DNA of 64,000 nt from positions 1-64,000 of the forward strand of contig JACPPG010000018.1 in NCBI GenBank assembly GCA_016191115.1, in the 5' to 3' direction. Both the position numbers and the translations under genes were made by a program. How positions within the stretch are numbered: the first letter of the stretch is position 1; the number at the start of each line of letters is the position of its first letter. Origin of the DNA: Planctomycetia bacterium. GTDB taxonomy: Bacteria > Planctomycetota > Planctomycetia > Pirellulales > JACPPG01. Under the pieces are notes generated by a model. It ran no database searches, was not told the origin of the DNA, and saw nothing but the letters and a program-made list of their open reading frames with translations. Below are positions 45,656 through 54,373 of this stretch, in pieces.

Positions 45656-46897
45656 ATGAAGACTTGCTTACGGTTGCCACTCGCGCTATTGCTCGCGACT
45701 CAATTGGGAAGCGCCCCCGCCGCTCGCGCCGCCAACGAGTGGCCGGCGTGGCGAGGGCCGGAGCGGACCGGCGTGTCGCACGAGCAGGGGCTCGCGCGGC
45801 AGTGGCCCGAGGGTGGACCGCCCCTGGCCTGGACCGCGACCGGAGTGGGCGTCGGTTTTTCCACGCCCTCGATCGCCGGTGGGCGGATTTACTTGATGGG
45901 CAATCGCGACGGCCGGGAGTTCGTCTTCGCCCTCTCGGCGACCGACGGCAAGCAGCTTTGGGCGACGCCGCTGGGGCCGGTGCGGCATGACGGCGCCGGC
46001 TACCCAGGCCCGCGCTCGACACCCACCGTTGACGGCGCGCGGGTGTACGCCCTGGGGATCAACGGCGACCTTGTCTGTCTGGACGCGGCGACGGGCGCAG
46101 GCGTCTGGAAGCACGACCTGGTGGCCGACCTCAGTGGCTCGATTCCCGGCTGGGGCTACAGCGAATCCGTGCTCGTCGATGGCCCGTGGCTGCTGTGTAC
46201 GCCGGGCGGGGGCCGCGCCACGATCGCCGCCCTCGACAAGACGACCGGCAAGCCGGTGTGGATGGCCAAGGTCGGCGACCCGGCCGCGTATTCCTCGCTC
46301 GTCGCGGCCCAGATCGAGGGCGTGAAGCAATACGTCCAATTCACGAACAAGGGAGTGATCTCCGTCGATTCTGCCGGCGGATTGCTGTGGCGCTACGACG
46401 CCCCCGCCAACGGCACGGCCAACTGCTCCACGCCCGTGTGCGACGGGAACCGCGTCTTCGCCGCCAGCGGCTACGGCGCCGGCGGCGGGCTGGTCGACGT
46501 GACCCGCAGCGGCGACGGACTCAAAGCCAACCAGGTCTATTTCACCAAGCACATGAAGAACCACCACGGCGGCATGGTGCTCGTGGACGGCCATCTTTAC
46601 GGCAGCGACGATCCGGGCATTCTCACGTGCCTCGAGCTGGCCACCGGGAAGGTGAAATGGAGCGACCGAAGCAGCGGCAAGTCCGCGCTCGTGTGCGTCG
46701 ACAGGATGCTCTACTGCCGCGGCGAGCAGGGGCTGGTGAGCCTGGTCGACGCCTCGCCCGACGGCTTTCGCCTGCACGGCCGCTTCGAGCAGCCCGGCCG
46801 CAGCGACGCCCCAAGCTGGCCGCACCCGGTCGTCTGCGACGGCCGGCTGTACCTCCGCGACCAGGACAAGCTGCTGGCATACGACGTGCGGCGGTAG
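45656..46897 (+). CDS. Exported PQQ-like beta-propeller protein
   Basis: The start MKTCLRLPLALLLATQLGSAPAARA at 45656 is a clean signal peptide. The 413-residue body is a PQQ-type propeller with repeated blades (GGRIYLMGNRDGREFVFALSATDGKQLWATPLG, ARVYALGINGDLVCLDAATGAGVWKHDL, LYGSDDPGILTCLELATGKVKWSDR). Each blade carries the W docking motif. Planctomycetes have many such exported propellers; substrate unknown. Confidence 0.9.
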   Translation: MKTCLRLPLALLLATQLGSAPAARAANEWPAWRGPERTGVSHEQGLARQWPEGGPPLAWTATGVGVGFSTPSIAGGRIYLMGNRDGREFVFALSATDGKQLWATPLGPVRHDGAGYPGPRSTPTVDGARVYALGINGDLVCLDAATGAGVWKHDLVADLSGSIPGWGYSESVLVDGPWLLCTPGGGRATIAALDKTTGKPVWMAKVGDPAAYSSLVAAQIEGVKQYVQFTNKGVISVDSAGGLLWRYDAPANGTANCSTPVCDGNRVFAASGYGAGGGLVDVTRSGDGLKANQVYFTKHMKNHHGGMVLVDGHLYGSDDPGILTCLELATGKVKWSDRSSGKSALVCVDRMLYCRGEQGLVSLVDASPDGFRLHGRFEQPGRSDAPSWPHPVVCDGRLYLRDQDKLLAYDVRR

Positions 46898-47141
46898 GGG
46901 GGACGCCGCCGATCGAGCCAGAGAGGTTTGGCCACCGAGGGCTCAGCGGCAACCCGTGGGCTGCCGCCCACGGCTACACGCTGCCGCCCCTGCCGGGGCT
47001 ATTGCGAGCTCAGGGGTGCTGGAAGCGTGCTGCCGCCCGCGCGCTTCGGTCATTCAGATTTCGGCCTTCGGATTTCTTTTGACATTCTGATTTCGGATTT
47101 CGACGTTCCCCCAAGTCGGGTTCGCGCGTCGGCACGCGCCA

Positions 47142-48101
47142 TCAGATCTGGTAATTCGGCTCGGGGTCGAGTTCGTCGACGTGCTCGCCGCGCATGATGA
47201 GGCGGGGTTTTTCCAGCATCACCGTGGTGCGCTCCGGCACGCTGCGGGTGAGCCATACGCTGGAGCCGATGACCGAGTCGTGGCCGATCACCGTGTGGCC
47301 GCCCAGCACCGTGGCGTTGGCGTAGATGACCACCCGGTCCTCGATCGTCGGGTGCCGCTTGTTGCCGCGGACGATCTGCCCCTCGCTGTCGGTCGGAAAG
47401 CTGAGGGCCCCCAGCGTCACGCCCTGATAGAGCTTGACGTGCTCGCCGATCTCGCACGTCTCGCCGATCACGACGCCCGTGCCGTGGTCGATGAAAAAGT
47501 GTCGGCCGATCGTGGCGCCGGGGTGAATGTCGATGCCCGTCTTGCCGTGGGCCCATTCGGTCATCATCCGCGGGATGAGGGGCACTTCCAGCCGGTGCAG
47601 CAGGTGGGCCAGCCGGTAGACCGTAACCGCCACCAGGCCCGGATAGCAGAAGATCACCTCGTCGGGACTCTTGACGGCCGGGTCGCCGTCGTAGGCTGCT
47701 TGCACGTCCAGGGCGAGAATCTTGCGCACCTCGGCGAGCTGCTTGAGGAACTGGAAGGCCTTGGCCTGGCCGAGGGCCTCGTAGTCGACGTCGAGCTCGC
47801 CTTGGCAGGGAGCGCCGGCTTCGTGCCGCAGCGCGCGGCCGATCTGCGTGGTCAGGCGGTCGTGCAGTCCGTCCACCAGCGCGCCGACGTAGTAGCTGAC
47901 GTTGCCCTGGTGCAGCCCCTCCTGACGCCGGTAGCCCGGGTAGAGGATTTCCTGCAGGTCCTCGACCACTTTCACGATCACGTCATAGTTCGGCAGCGGG
48001 CAATGGCCGAGGTGGTTGATGGCGCCGACCTGCGTGTAGGTGTCGACGATCCGCTGCGTGACGTCGGGGAGTTGCTCTTTGAGGCGAACGTCGGAAGCCA
48101 T
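47142..48101 (-). CDS. cysE: Serine O-acetyltransferase (CysE/EpsC type)
   Basis: The start [16 protein letters not shown] at 48101 gives 319 residues. The helical N-terminal domain is followed by a left-handed beta helix of hexapeptide repeats: [43 protein letters not shown], then [27 protein letters not shown]. The HPGA and [11 protein letters not shown] motifs are characteristic. It makes O-acetylserine for cysteine synthesis. The longer N-terminal region matches the EpsC-like branch. A 27-bp palindrome lies about 105 bp upstream. Confidence 0.93.
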   Translation of the reverse strand: MASDVRLKEQLPDVTQRIVDTYTQVGAINHLGHCPLPNYDVIVKVVEDLQEILYPGYRRQEGLHQGNVSYYVGALVDGLHDRLTTQIGRALRHEAGAPCQGELDVDYEALGQAKAFQFLKQLAEVRKILALDVQAAYDGDPAVKSPDEVIFCYPGLVAVTVYRLAHLLHRLEVPLIPRMMTEWAHGKTGIDIHPGATIGRHFFIDHGTGVVIGETCEIGEHVKLYQGVTLGALSFPTDSEGQIVRGNKRHPTIEDRVVIYANATVLGGHTVIGHDSVIGSSVWLTRSVPERTTVMLEKPRLIMRGEHVDELDPEPNYQI

Positions 48102-48824
48102 GGTGGATGCTCCGTGGCGGCGGCCGGAAATTCCGAACCAGTGCCGGGGACAGACAGGACCAGGGTGCGAGAAGAAACGGCGAGGCAGAGTCAGTCGACG
48201 GGAACGTTGTCCGGGATTATCCCGGACAACGACACACGCAAGCGCGCCGCTCGATCCGCGCGGCCAGCGCCGCACGGCGGTTGTGTTGCTCGCCAATCCT
48301 GGACATCGAAGGAGCCATGCTTGCGGACCGCTCTGAGTCGGCCCGTCGGCTAAGTGGGTCTCCTTGGCCGCTGACATCGGCCGAAGCCAGCCGCCGCCAA
48401 GGCTTTGCTGTAAAGGCCCCCGTTTGGACCGCTTTCCGCGACCAATCCTAGGTGTCAGGATCGGCAAAATCAAGCTACCTGGAAATCTCTTTCGGCCCAC
48501 GCTGCCGCGGAAGTTTAAGACCTTTGACCGATGCCGCGGGCCCAGGCCGGGTACCGCCCCCGCGGCAAACCGCTCTTTGCCGCGATGGGGGTCCGTGGCA
48601 CAATCTGCGGCCGCTAGCTCGGTCAGGTGGCGCACGGTCCGTGCGCGGCGCGCCAGCGTTGCCAGCGGATTCCCGGCTCAAGCGCGAACGTGCCAAACGG
48701 GCGATATGTAGTACGGACCGCGCGCATGGCCACGCGAGCGTGGAAAGGGCGCGCCCACAAGCGTGGCTTTGGCGCCGACTGTCGGCATCCGCTGGTCGAG
48801 TAACGCGCGTGAACGGAGACTCGT
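48102..48824. other. Divergent intergenic region, cysE to acyltransferase
   Basis: The 723-bp region between opposite genes has no supportable coding sequence, only GC-driven open frames. It contains the 27-bp palindrome at 48205-48231; nothing else clear was seen. Confidence 0.5.
48205..48231. promoter_or_regulatory. 27-bp palindrome upstream of cysE
   Basis: Thirteen-base arms (CGTTGTCCGGGAT and its perfect complement) surround a single central T. There is no T-run, so it is not an obvious terminator. Position about 105 bp upstream of the cysE start suggests a regulator site, but a dispersed repeat cannot be excluded. Confidence 0.55.
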
Positions 48825-49757
48825 GTGACGCTTCGCAATATCTCTCATCTGTTGCAGTACCTGCTGGTGCGGGCCTTCATCTGCATTGTGCAAGCCGTGC
48901 GGATGGAGACGTGCGAGCGGTTCGCCGACTTCCTGGCGACCTTGTGCACGACGATCATCCCGATCCGGCGGATGCTCGTCGACGACAATCTGCGGCACGC
49001 CTTTCCCGATCTGACGGAACATCGCCGCCGGAAGCTGGCCAAGCGGATGTGGAAGCACTTGTTTTTGCTCGTGGCGGAAGTGGCCCATGCGCCGCGAAAA
49101 ATTCACGAGACCAACTGGCGCGACTACGTCCAGCTCAGGGACTCGGCCCTCCTGGCGCGGATGCTCCTCGACGACCGGCCGCTATTGCTGATTTCGGGCC
49201 ACTTCGGCAATTTCGAGCTGGCCGGATTCATCCTCGGCATCCTTGGTTTTCCCACTTATTCGGTGGCGCGGCCGCTCGACAATCCTTACCTGCACGCGTT
49301 CGTCGGCCGCTTCCGCGGCGCTACCGGACAGCACATCCTGCCGATGAAGGAGTGCTACGACGACATTCTGGCGGTGCTCGCCCGAGGCGGCACGATGGGC
49401 TTTCTGGCCGACCAGTACGCCGGCTCGAAAGGATGCTGGGTCGACTTCTTCGGCCGGCCCGTCTCGGCCCACAAGGCAATCGCGCTTTTCTCCCTGACGC
49501 ACGAAGCGCCGATGGTCGTCGGCTATACCTACCGACGGGGCAAGCCATTGCACTACCAGATGGCCGTCGCGGGCGTGGCCGATCCGAAAAAGTTGGACAG
49601 CGAGGTGACCGCGGGTGTAAAGCCCTTGACGCAATGGTACACGTCGCGCATCGAGGGTTTTGTCCGCGAGATGCCCGACCAATACTGGTGGTTGCACAAT
49701 CGCTGGAAGGACAAGCGTCGCCGCAACCAGCCGCGCGAGGGCCGGCAAGCGGCGTGA
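48825..49757 (+). CDS. Lipid A-type lysophospholipid acyltransferase (LpxL/HtrB family)
   Basis: The start is GTG 48825 (TLRNISHLLQYLLVRAF). The 310-residue protein has an N-terminal membrane anchor and the catalytic motif SGHFGNFELAG (H-x4-E type). Further blocks MGFLADQYAGSKGCWVDFFGRP and HRW-like QYWWLHNRWKDKRR are typical of LpxL/LpxM enzymes that add acyl chains to lipid A precursors at the inner membrane. Exact substrate is not proven. Confidence 0.9.
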   Translation: MTLRNISHLLQYLLVRAFICIVQAVRMETCERFADFLATLCTTIIPIRRMLVDDNLRHAFPDLTEHRRRKLAKRMWKHLFLLVAEVAHAPRKIHETNWRDYVQLRDSALLARMLLDDRPLLLISGHFGNFELAGFILGILGFPTYSVARPLDNPYLHAFVGRFRGATGQHILPMKECYDDILAVLARGGTMGFLADQYAGSKGCWVDFFGRPVSAHKAIALFSLTHEAPMVVGYTYRRGKPLHYQMAVAGVADPKKLDSEVTAGVKPLTQWYTSRIEGFVREMPDQYWWLHNRWKDKRRRNQPREGRQAA

Positions 49758-49784
49758 ATGACGCGCGTCGCCAATCTGCGGACC

Positions 49785-49814
49785 GGGAGGGCGAGGCGGG
49801 CGAGGCTCCCGCCG
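49785..49814. repeat. Dispersed GC-rich repeat, copy of the 1978-2070 family
   Basis: These 30 bases are the exact reverse complement of 2040-2069. They lie in the gap between the acyltransferase and Rieske genes, and form a hairpin-prone GC tract. Confidence 0.65.
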
Positions 49815-49942
49815 AGCCGTGCGATAGTCGCTATGCACAAACGGCGCTATAATTCGCCCGGCGATCGTGCCGGGCTGCTCAATAGCGCCGCGCGGGCAAA
49901 CGCGATGCCGCGCTTCGATCATGGTTTAGCGCAGGCTCAAAT

Positions 49943-50281
49943 ATGGCGCACTGGGTTCGCGTGACGGAGCTCGATCGGTGCCCGCCCGGCGCGGCGCTCG
50001 AATGCGCGGTCGAGGACCATGTAATCGCGCTGTTCAACGTTGACGGCACCGTTTATGCACTCGATGGGGTGTGCCCGCACCAAGGTGGCCCGTTGGGAAA
50101 AGGCTGCCTGGCGGGTAGGATCGTAACGTGCCCTTGGCACGGCTGGCAGTTCGACGTGTCGACGGGCGAGCACCAGGTGAGTCGCACCATTCGGCAGCCG
50201 AACTATGCCGTGCGGATCGAAGCGGGCGCCGTGTGGGTCGATCTGGGGAGTCCCCCGGATGCGCCCGCGACGGGAGAGTGA
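49943..50281 (+). CDS. Rieske [2Fe-2S] protein (NirD/ferredoxin type)
   Basis: The 112-residue product has both Rieske ligand motifs: CPHQGGPLG (Cys, His) near residue 43 and CPWHGWQFD (Cys, His) near 63. There is no membrane anchor. It fits the small soluble Rieske group that serves dioxygenases or assimilatory nitrite reductase; its partner is not in the window. The next gene, a GNAT enzyme, starts 9 bp later. Confidence 0.92.
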   Translation: MAHWVRVTELDRCPPGAALECAVEDHVIALFNVDGTVYALDGVCPHQGGPLGKGCLAGRIVTCPWHGWQFDVSTGEHQVSRTIRQPNYAVRIEAGAVWVDLGSPPDAPATGE

Positions 50282-50290
50282 CGAACGTTG

Positions 50291-51247
50291 ATGTTGTACC
50301 GCTCCTTTCGCAATGGCGACACGCCCCAACTGGTCGACATTTGGCGAGCCCAGCCGCCGCAGCGCGGTCTGGCCCAGCCGATGTCGCTTGAGCTGTTCGA
50401 GCAGCTCGTGCTGGCCAAGCCCTATTTCGACAACCACGGACTGATCCTGGCGCTGGACGGAGAGCGCGCCGTGGGTTTTGCCCATGCCGGATTTGGGCCC
50501 ACGGAGGACGAATCGGGGCTCGATCGCCGCTTCGGCGTCACCAGCCTGGTTCTCGAGCGGCCGAATCATGATTCGCTCGCTGTTGGGCACGAGCTGCTGG
50601 CGCGCAGCGAACAGTACCTCCGGGCCAGCGGCGCCGAAGTCCTCTACGCCGGCGGCATCCGGCCGCTCGATCCCTTTTACCGCGGCCTGTACGGCGGCAG
50701 TGAGCTGCCGGGCGTGCTGGCGACGGACTCGTTCAGCAACGAGCTATACAAGACGAGCGACTACAGCGCGATCGATCGCGTCGTGGTCCTCGAGCGGGAG
50801 CTGGCGGCGTTTCGCGCGCCGGTCGATCGGGCGCAGATGCAGATCCGGCGGAACTTCACGGTCGACGAGAAGATCGATCCGGCGCCACGAAGCTGGTGGG
50901 AGGCGTGCTCGCTCGAGCGATTTCAAGTGATTGAATACACGTTGACCGAGCGCGACACCGTCCAGCCGGCGGCCATGGCGCGATTCTGGATGATGGAGAC
51001 CTACGTGGCGAGCTGGGGCGTACACGCGGCCGGCCTGTTCGACCTGTCGGTGGCGACCGGCGGCCGGCGGCGCGGCCTGGCGACGCATCTGTTGGCCGAG
51101 GCCTTCCGCCGGCTGGGCGCCCAGGGTATTTCGCTCATCGAGGCGCAAACCATGGCTAACAACGTGGCGGCCGTGGGCATGTATCAAAAGCTCGGCTTCC
51201 ACCAGGTCGACCAGGGCGTGGTGTACCGCAAGCAAGCGGCGGGCTAG
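50291..51247 (+). CDS. GNAT-family acetyltransferase, two-domain
   Basis: The start ATG 50291 is used rather than the TTG three bases earlier. The 318-residue protein has an N-terminal GNAT-like half (LVDIWRAQPPQRGLAQPM, LVLERPNHDSLAVGHELLARSEQYLR) and a C-terminal GNAT domain with the acetyl-CoA loop TGGRRRGLATHLLAEAFRRLG and NNVAAVGMYQKLGFHQVD. It transfers an acetyl group to an unknown amine. It is probably co-transcribed with the Rieske gene. Confidence 0.9.
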   Translation: MLYRSFRNGDTPQLVDIWRAQPPQRGLAQPMSLELFEQLVLAKPYFDNHGLILALDGERAVGFAHAGFGPTEDESGLDRRFGVTSLVLERPNHDSLAVGHELLARSEQYLRASGAEVLYAGGIRPLDPFYRGLYGGSELPGVLATDSFSNELYKTSDYSAIDRVVVLERELAAFRAPVDRAQMQIRRNFTVDEKIDPAPRSWWEACSLERFQVIEYTLTERDTVQPAAMARFWMMETYVASWGVHAAGLFDLSVATGGRRRGLATHLLAEAFRRLGAQGISLIEAQTMANNVAAVGMYQKLGFHQVDQGVVYRKQAAG

Positions 51248-51307
51248 CGGCAACTCCGTGAACGCCGCTATACAATCAGGGGCAACCAAATCCCGCTTGG
51301 TCCAAAG

Positions 51308-51565
51308 ATGTCCGGAGGCGTTAAAGGACACGTGATCGCGAACGATGTTCAGTTCGACACGACGCTGGACCGCATCCGTTGGTTCCAGAAGCAGGTCGCG
51401 CACCTGCGCAAAACAGAGACGAATCCTGAAAACTACCGCGCAGCCGTGTCCGGCTTTCTGGCGGAAATCGACCGCATGCAGCTTGACCTTCGCGAATACC
51501 TCCGCTTCTTACCGTCAGAGCGCGAGGTTTCCGTCGCCGCGCAGGGCTCAGAGCGTCCAAGCTAG
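51308..51565 (+). CDS. Small coiled-coil hypothetical protein
   Basis: This is an 85-residue helical protein: TTLDRIRWFQKQVAHLRKTETNPENYRAAVSGFLAEIDRMQLDLREYL. Its stop overlaps the GTG of the following GIY-YIG frame (TAGTG at 51563-51567), suggesting translational coupling. Function unknown. Confidence 0.6.
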   Translation: MSGGVKGHVIANDVQFDTTLDRIRWFQKQVAHLRKTETNPENYRAAVSGFLAEIDRMQLDLREYLRFLPSEREVSVAAQGSERPS

Positions 51566-51833
51566 TGGTCGCACAGGTCGAGAACGTGGCGGACAAACTT
51601 CACCGAATCCAATCGATCGGTTTCACCCGCGCGGGATGCTGGAAGCTTTCGGGAAGTGGTTTGGCCTTTGAGTTCGATGTCTACGCCGGCGCGCGCAACG
51701 TCTTCTACGCGTTTGTCGTGGCTGGCGAGTTGATGTACGTGGGAAGACAACTCAGCCCCTAAAATCGCGCATGGCTGGCTATAAGATCCCCGGGCCAACG
51801 CAGTCGACGAACATCAAGAACCACAAAAAGTGA
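51565..51833 (+). pseudogene. GIY-YIG nuclease-like gene, frameshifted and short
   Basis: The frame from GTG 51565 encodes AGCWKLSGSGLAFEFDVYAGARNVFYAFVVAGELMYVGR and stops at 51762. A one-base shift near 51741 restores the expected GIY-YIG continuation, YVGKTTQPLKSRMAGYKIPG, to a stop at 51833. The second motif (YVG) and R are therefore present but out of frame. The 3' part with the later catalytic residues is missing. It is decayed or a sequencing error. Confidence 0.7.
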
Positions 51834-51996
51834 ACCTGGCGGCCGGCCTTGAGAACAGCCTGGTGCATGATCTGTCGCCGCCATGGAATGGTGGTCAGAA
51901 GGAGGCGGCTGACCAAACTCTGCAGCCGATCGAACGCGCAAGCTAACAATGGCGCGTATGACGGCGCCGCTCGGCATGTCCCTGCAATGCGCCGTT

Positions 51997-52452
51997 TCAC
52001 TTGTCAGATTCGACGAGCTCTTGATCGAATCGCCGCTGCAGGGCCGCGAGGCCGGCGGTGTCGAGGGACGGCGCCGCGAAGAGCTTCTCCAATTCGCGGA
52101 AGTATTCGTTCTGCGACCGGGACGGCGTGAAGGTGACAAGCACCCGCGCCTGGCCCGGGCCGCGGTTGGTGAAGCCGTGGTGCACGCCGCGGGGGACGAA
52201 CGCCACGGAACCGGCCGGGCGTGGGAACTTCTTGCCGGCGACGTTGAACTCGATCTCCCCTTCCAAGACGTACAGCGTCTCGTCCATCGTCCTGTGGACA
52301 TGGTAGTCCACCGTGCCCGGGCCAAGCGCCAGCTCGTACATCTCGAACGCGCCGCGCGATTGATCGCCTTGCACGCGGCTAACGATGTGAAACGGCCCGG
52401 CGGAAAAGGTCTCGCCCTCTCGGGGCGACAAAACGAAGTGCAAAGGCTCCAT
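51997..52452 (-). CDS. Cupin-domain protein
   Basis: The start MEPLHFVLSPREGETF at 52452 gives 151 residues. The cupin barrel is clear: DYHVHRTMDETLYVLEGEIEFNVAGKKF and GSVAFVPRGVHHGFTNRGPGQARVL. The conserved H-x-H-x5-E and G-H patterns bind a metal ion. No pathway can be assigned from context. Confidence 0.85.
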   Translation of the reverse strand: MEPLHFVLSPREGETFSAGPFHIVSRVQGDQSRGAFEMYELALGPGTVDYHVHRTMDETLYVLEGEIEFNVAGKKFPRPAGSVAFVPRGVHHGFTNRGPGQARVLVTFTPSRSQNEYFRELEKLFAAPSLDTAGLAALQRRFDQELVESDK

Positions 52453-52644
52453 GGCGGGTCTCCTGGACATGCCGGCTGAAACAGCGCCCGCACAACGGTA
52501 CCTCATTCGCTGGGGTGGGCCGTTTGCCCCTTTGCCGGCCCCGGCGTCAGCGGCACGCCGTGTCCGCGAGGCGCGGTTCCCCCGGCTAGCGAGGCCCATG
52601 CTAGACTAGTCGAAGACTGGTCGAAATCGCGGAGCCGCGTGCCC

Positions 52645-52902
52645 ATGAGCATCGAGCACAGCAACACCGTTGGCGCCTATGACGCCAAGACGCATTTCTC
52701 CGAGCTGCTCGAAAGGGTGGAGTCGGGCGAGGAAGTGACGATCACGCGCCACGGCACACCCGTTGCCCGGCTGGTGCCGGTCAAAAAGAAGCACACGCCC
52801 GCGGAGCGCCGCGCGGCGATCGAACGGATCATCAAGTTGAGCGAAGGGCTCAGCCTCGGCGGCCTCAAGATCCCCGACTTGATTGACGAAGGTCGCCGAT
52901 GA
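52645..52902 (+). CDS. Phd/YefM-type antitoxin of a VapC-type pair
   Basis: The 85-residue product from ATG 52645 has the Phd pattern: NTVGAYDAKTHFSELLERVESGEEVTITRHGTPVARLVPV, then a helical tail. Its stop overlaps the start of the PIN gene (ATGA at 52899-52902). The toxin gene is frameshifted, so this antitoxin may be orphaned. Confidence 0.88.
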   Translation: MSIEHSNTVGAYDAKTHFSELLERVESGEEVTITRHGTPVARLVPVKKKHTPAERRAAIERIIKLSEGLSLGGLKIPDLIDEGRR

Positions 52903-53317
52903 CCGCGTCATTTGTGATCGATTGCTCCGTGGCAATGACGTGGCTCTTCAGGAATGAAACCACGACGAGAACGCGGGAGCTGCTACGTAGGCTCACGGCG
53001 GAGACCGCGCTTGTTCCGGCATGGTGTATCTCGAGCTCACCAATGTGATCGCCGTCGCGGAACGCAAAGGCCGGATCACGCCGGATGATAGCGCGGGATT
53101 CATCGCGGAATTATCAAAGCTGGACGTGGAAGTCGACAATGGGTCTCCGGAGCGAGCCTTTAATCACCTGCTACCGCTTTGCCGGACACACAAGTTGACG
53201 AGCTATGATGCGATGTACCTGGACCTCGCGCTACGCCGGCGACTACCCTTGGCGACGCTCGACGAGCCCTTGCGCAAGGCGGGGAAGAAGCTGGGCGTCA
53301 AGCTGCTCGGTGTATGA
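52899..53317 (+). pseudogene. VapC-type PIN toxin, frameshifted
   Basis: The frame from ATG 52899 starts TASFVIDCSVAMTWLF, with the first PIN aspartate, and is broken near 53020. Supplying one base there continues it as VPA-x-VYLELTNVIAVAERKGRI, with LTSYDAMYLDLALRRRLPLATLDEPL to 53317, carrying the later conserved D residues. The lesion would kill the RNase toxin. A 149-bp repeat is inserted 2 bp after its stop codon. Confidence 0.82.
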
Positions 53318-54190
53318 CCCAGGGCCGTTCTGTTTTTCAAAATGGCGAGGCGGGAAAATGGGACTGGCTCCGAGCATAAACAGCGCAAGTCCTTTCAGAT
53401 CAACGTTGCGTCTCGGTGCCTGTCCCACTTTCCCGCCGGTGCGCCGCCGGCAAGCTTGAATCTGTGAAGTCTTCATTGACCGGAGATAGTTCTGCAACAG
53501 CTCGCGGCGCTGTGGGATCGTCTCCAGGAGCAGGTGAATCCAGGCCCAGCTCTCGGCGTAGTCGGTCTGCGTCATCTCGGCGGCCGTCGACAGGTGCTCG
53601 AGCCGTGGCAAGTCGGGCAGCCAGGCGCCGCTCGCCGCTTGCGCGTTCAAGAGCGCGACGTGCGGGCGATTCAGCCCCGCGTCGCCCCGCGGCGTCTCGA
53701 AGTACTCGGCCAGACCCTCATCCAGCCACAGCGGGATCGCCGGCAGCACGGAGTGCAGATATCCGTGGGCCACTTCGTGCCGCAGGTCCTCGGCCACGCG
53801 GTCGCCCCAATGGGCGTACACGGCCAGCGACGTGTCGTTTTTGACGAAGAAGGCCCGCCGTGTTGGGAACTCAGGATAGTGCCGGGCCGAGAAGGCGTTG
53901 AACCGGCTTTCCGTTTCGAAGAGGTACACGTGGATCGGCTCATCCGATGACTGCAGTCCTAGCTTTGCTTGCAGCGTCGCCCGCAAGGCCCGCAGGTCCT
54001 CCAGCAGCCGGTGATGCTGCGGCAGGTTGAAGTCGCTGTGGATCACCAACTGGTCCATGACCAGCGCGTGCCGGGCGGGCAAGGGAACGCTCCGCTCGAT
54101 CACCCCGGCGCAGCCCAGGATGACCGAGCTGTTGACGATCGCCAGCGCAAACAGTCGGAATAGAAAGCGCTTCGGTGTGCGTTGAACCAC
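53243..54190 (-). CDS. Putative zinc metalloprotease lipoprotein, C-terminus replaced by a repeat
   Basis: The frame encodes 315 residues. It has a lipoprotein signal (AIVNSSVILGCAG), then a peptidase MA/DUF1570-like domain with zinc motif HEVAHGYLH near residue 138 and a downstream glutamate in WLDEGLAEYFE. After residue about 243 (MKTSQIQ) the sequence comes from the 149-bp element and then from antisense vapC, so the native C-terminus is lost. The catalytic core is present, and activity is uncertain. Confidence 0.8.
   Translation of the reverse strand: MVQRTPKRFLFRLFALAIVNSSVILGCAGVIERSVPLPARHALVMDQLVIHSDFNLPQHHRLLEDLRALRATLQAKLGLQSSDEPIHVYLFETESRFNAFSARHYPEFPTRRAFFVKNDTSLAVYAHWGDRVAEDLRHEVAHGYLHSVLPAIPLWLDEGLAEYFETPRGDAGLNRPHVALLNAQAASGAWLPDLPRLEHLSTAAEMTQTDYAESWAWIHLLLETIPQRRELLQNYLRSMKTSQIQACRRRTGGKVGQAPRRNVDLKGLALFMLGASPIFPPRHFEKQNGPGSYTEQLDAQLLPRLAQGLVERRQG
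53320..53468 (-). mobile_element. 149-bp hairpin-forming MITE/REP-like element, copy B
   Basis: This is the reverse-oriented copy of 21945-22093, with 3 differences. It starts 2 bp after the vapC stop and ends inside the C-terminal coding part of the leftward metalloprotease gene, which now reads through it. Confidence 0.85.
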
Positions 54191-54373
54191 GGGTGGCCCT
54201 GGAGCAGCGTGGTGATCTTCCGTGAACGGGGGGGAATCATATCAAGATGGGCTTATTCCAAGAAGCCCAGCGAAGGCGCAGTTGCTAGCGGGCGGCGCCA
54301 GCACCGGGGAGCCACGGCGCTTGCGGCTTAGCGCTGCCAAGATCGCAATTAGCCCCCGGTGACTCACCGGGGG

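Noticed and set aside
47047..47105. Repeated 'cagatttcgg' tract after the PQQ-propeller gene
   Set aside because: This is low-complexity sequence also seen near 62945 and 63195; no structure or gene.
48364..48711. 115-codon frame between cysE and the acyltransferase gene
   Set aside because: It is Arg/Pro-rich with no conserved pattern or ribosome-binding site; treated as non-coding.
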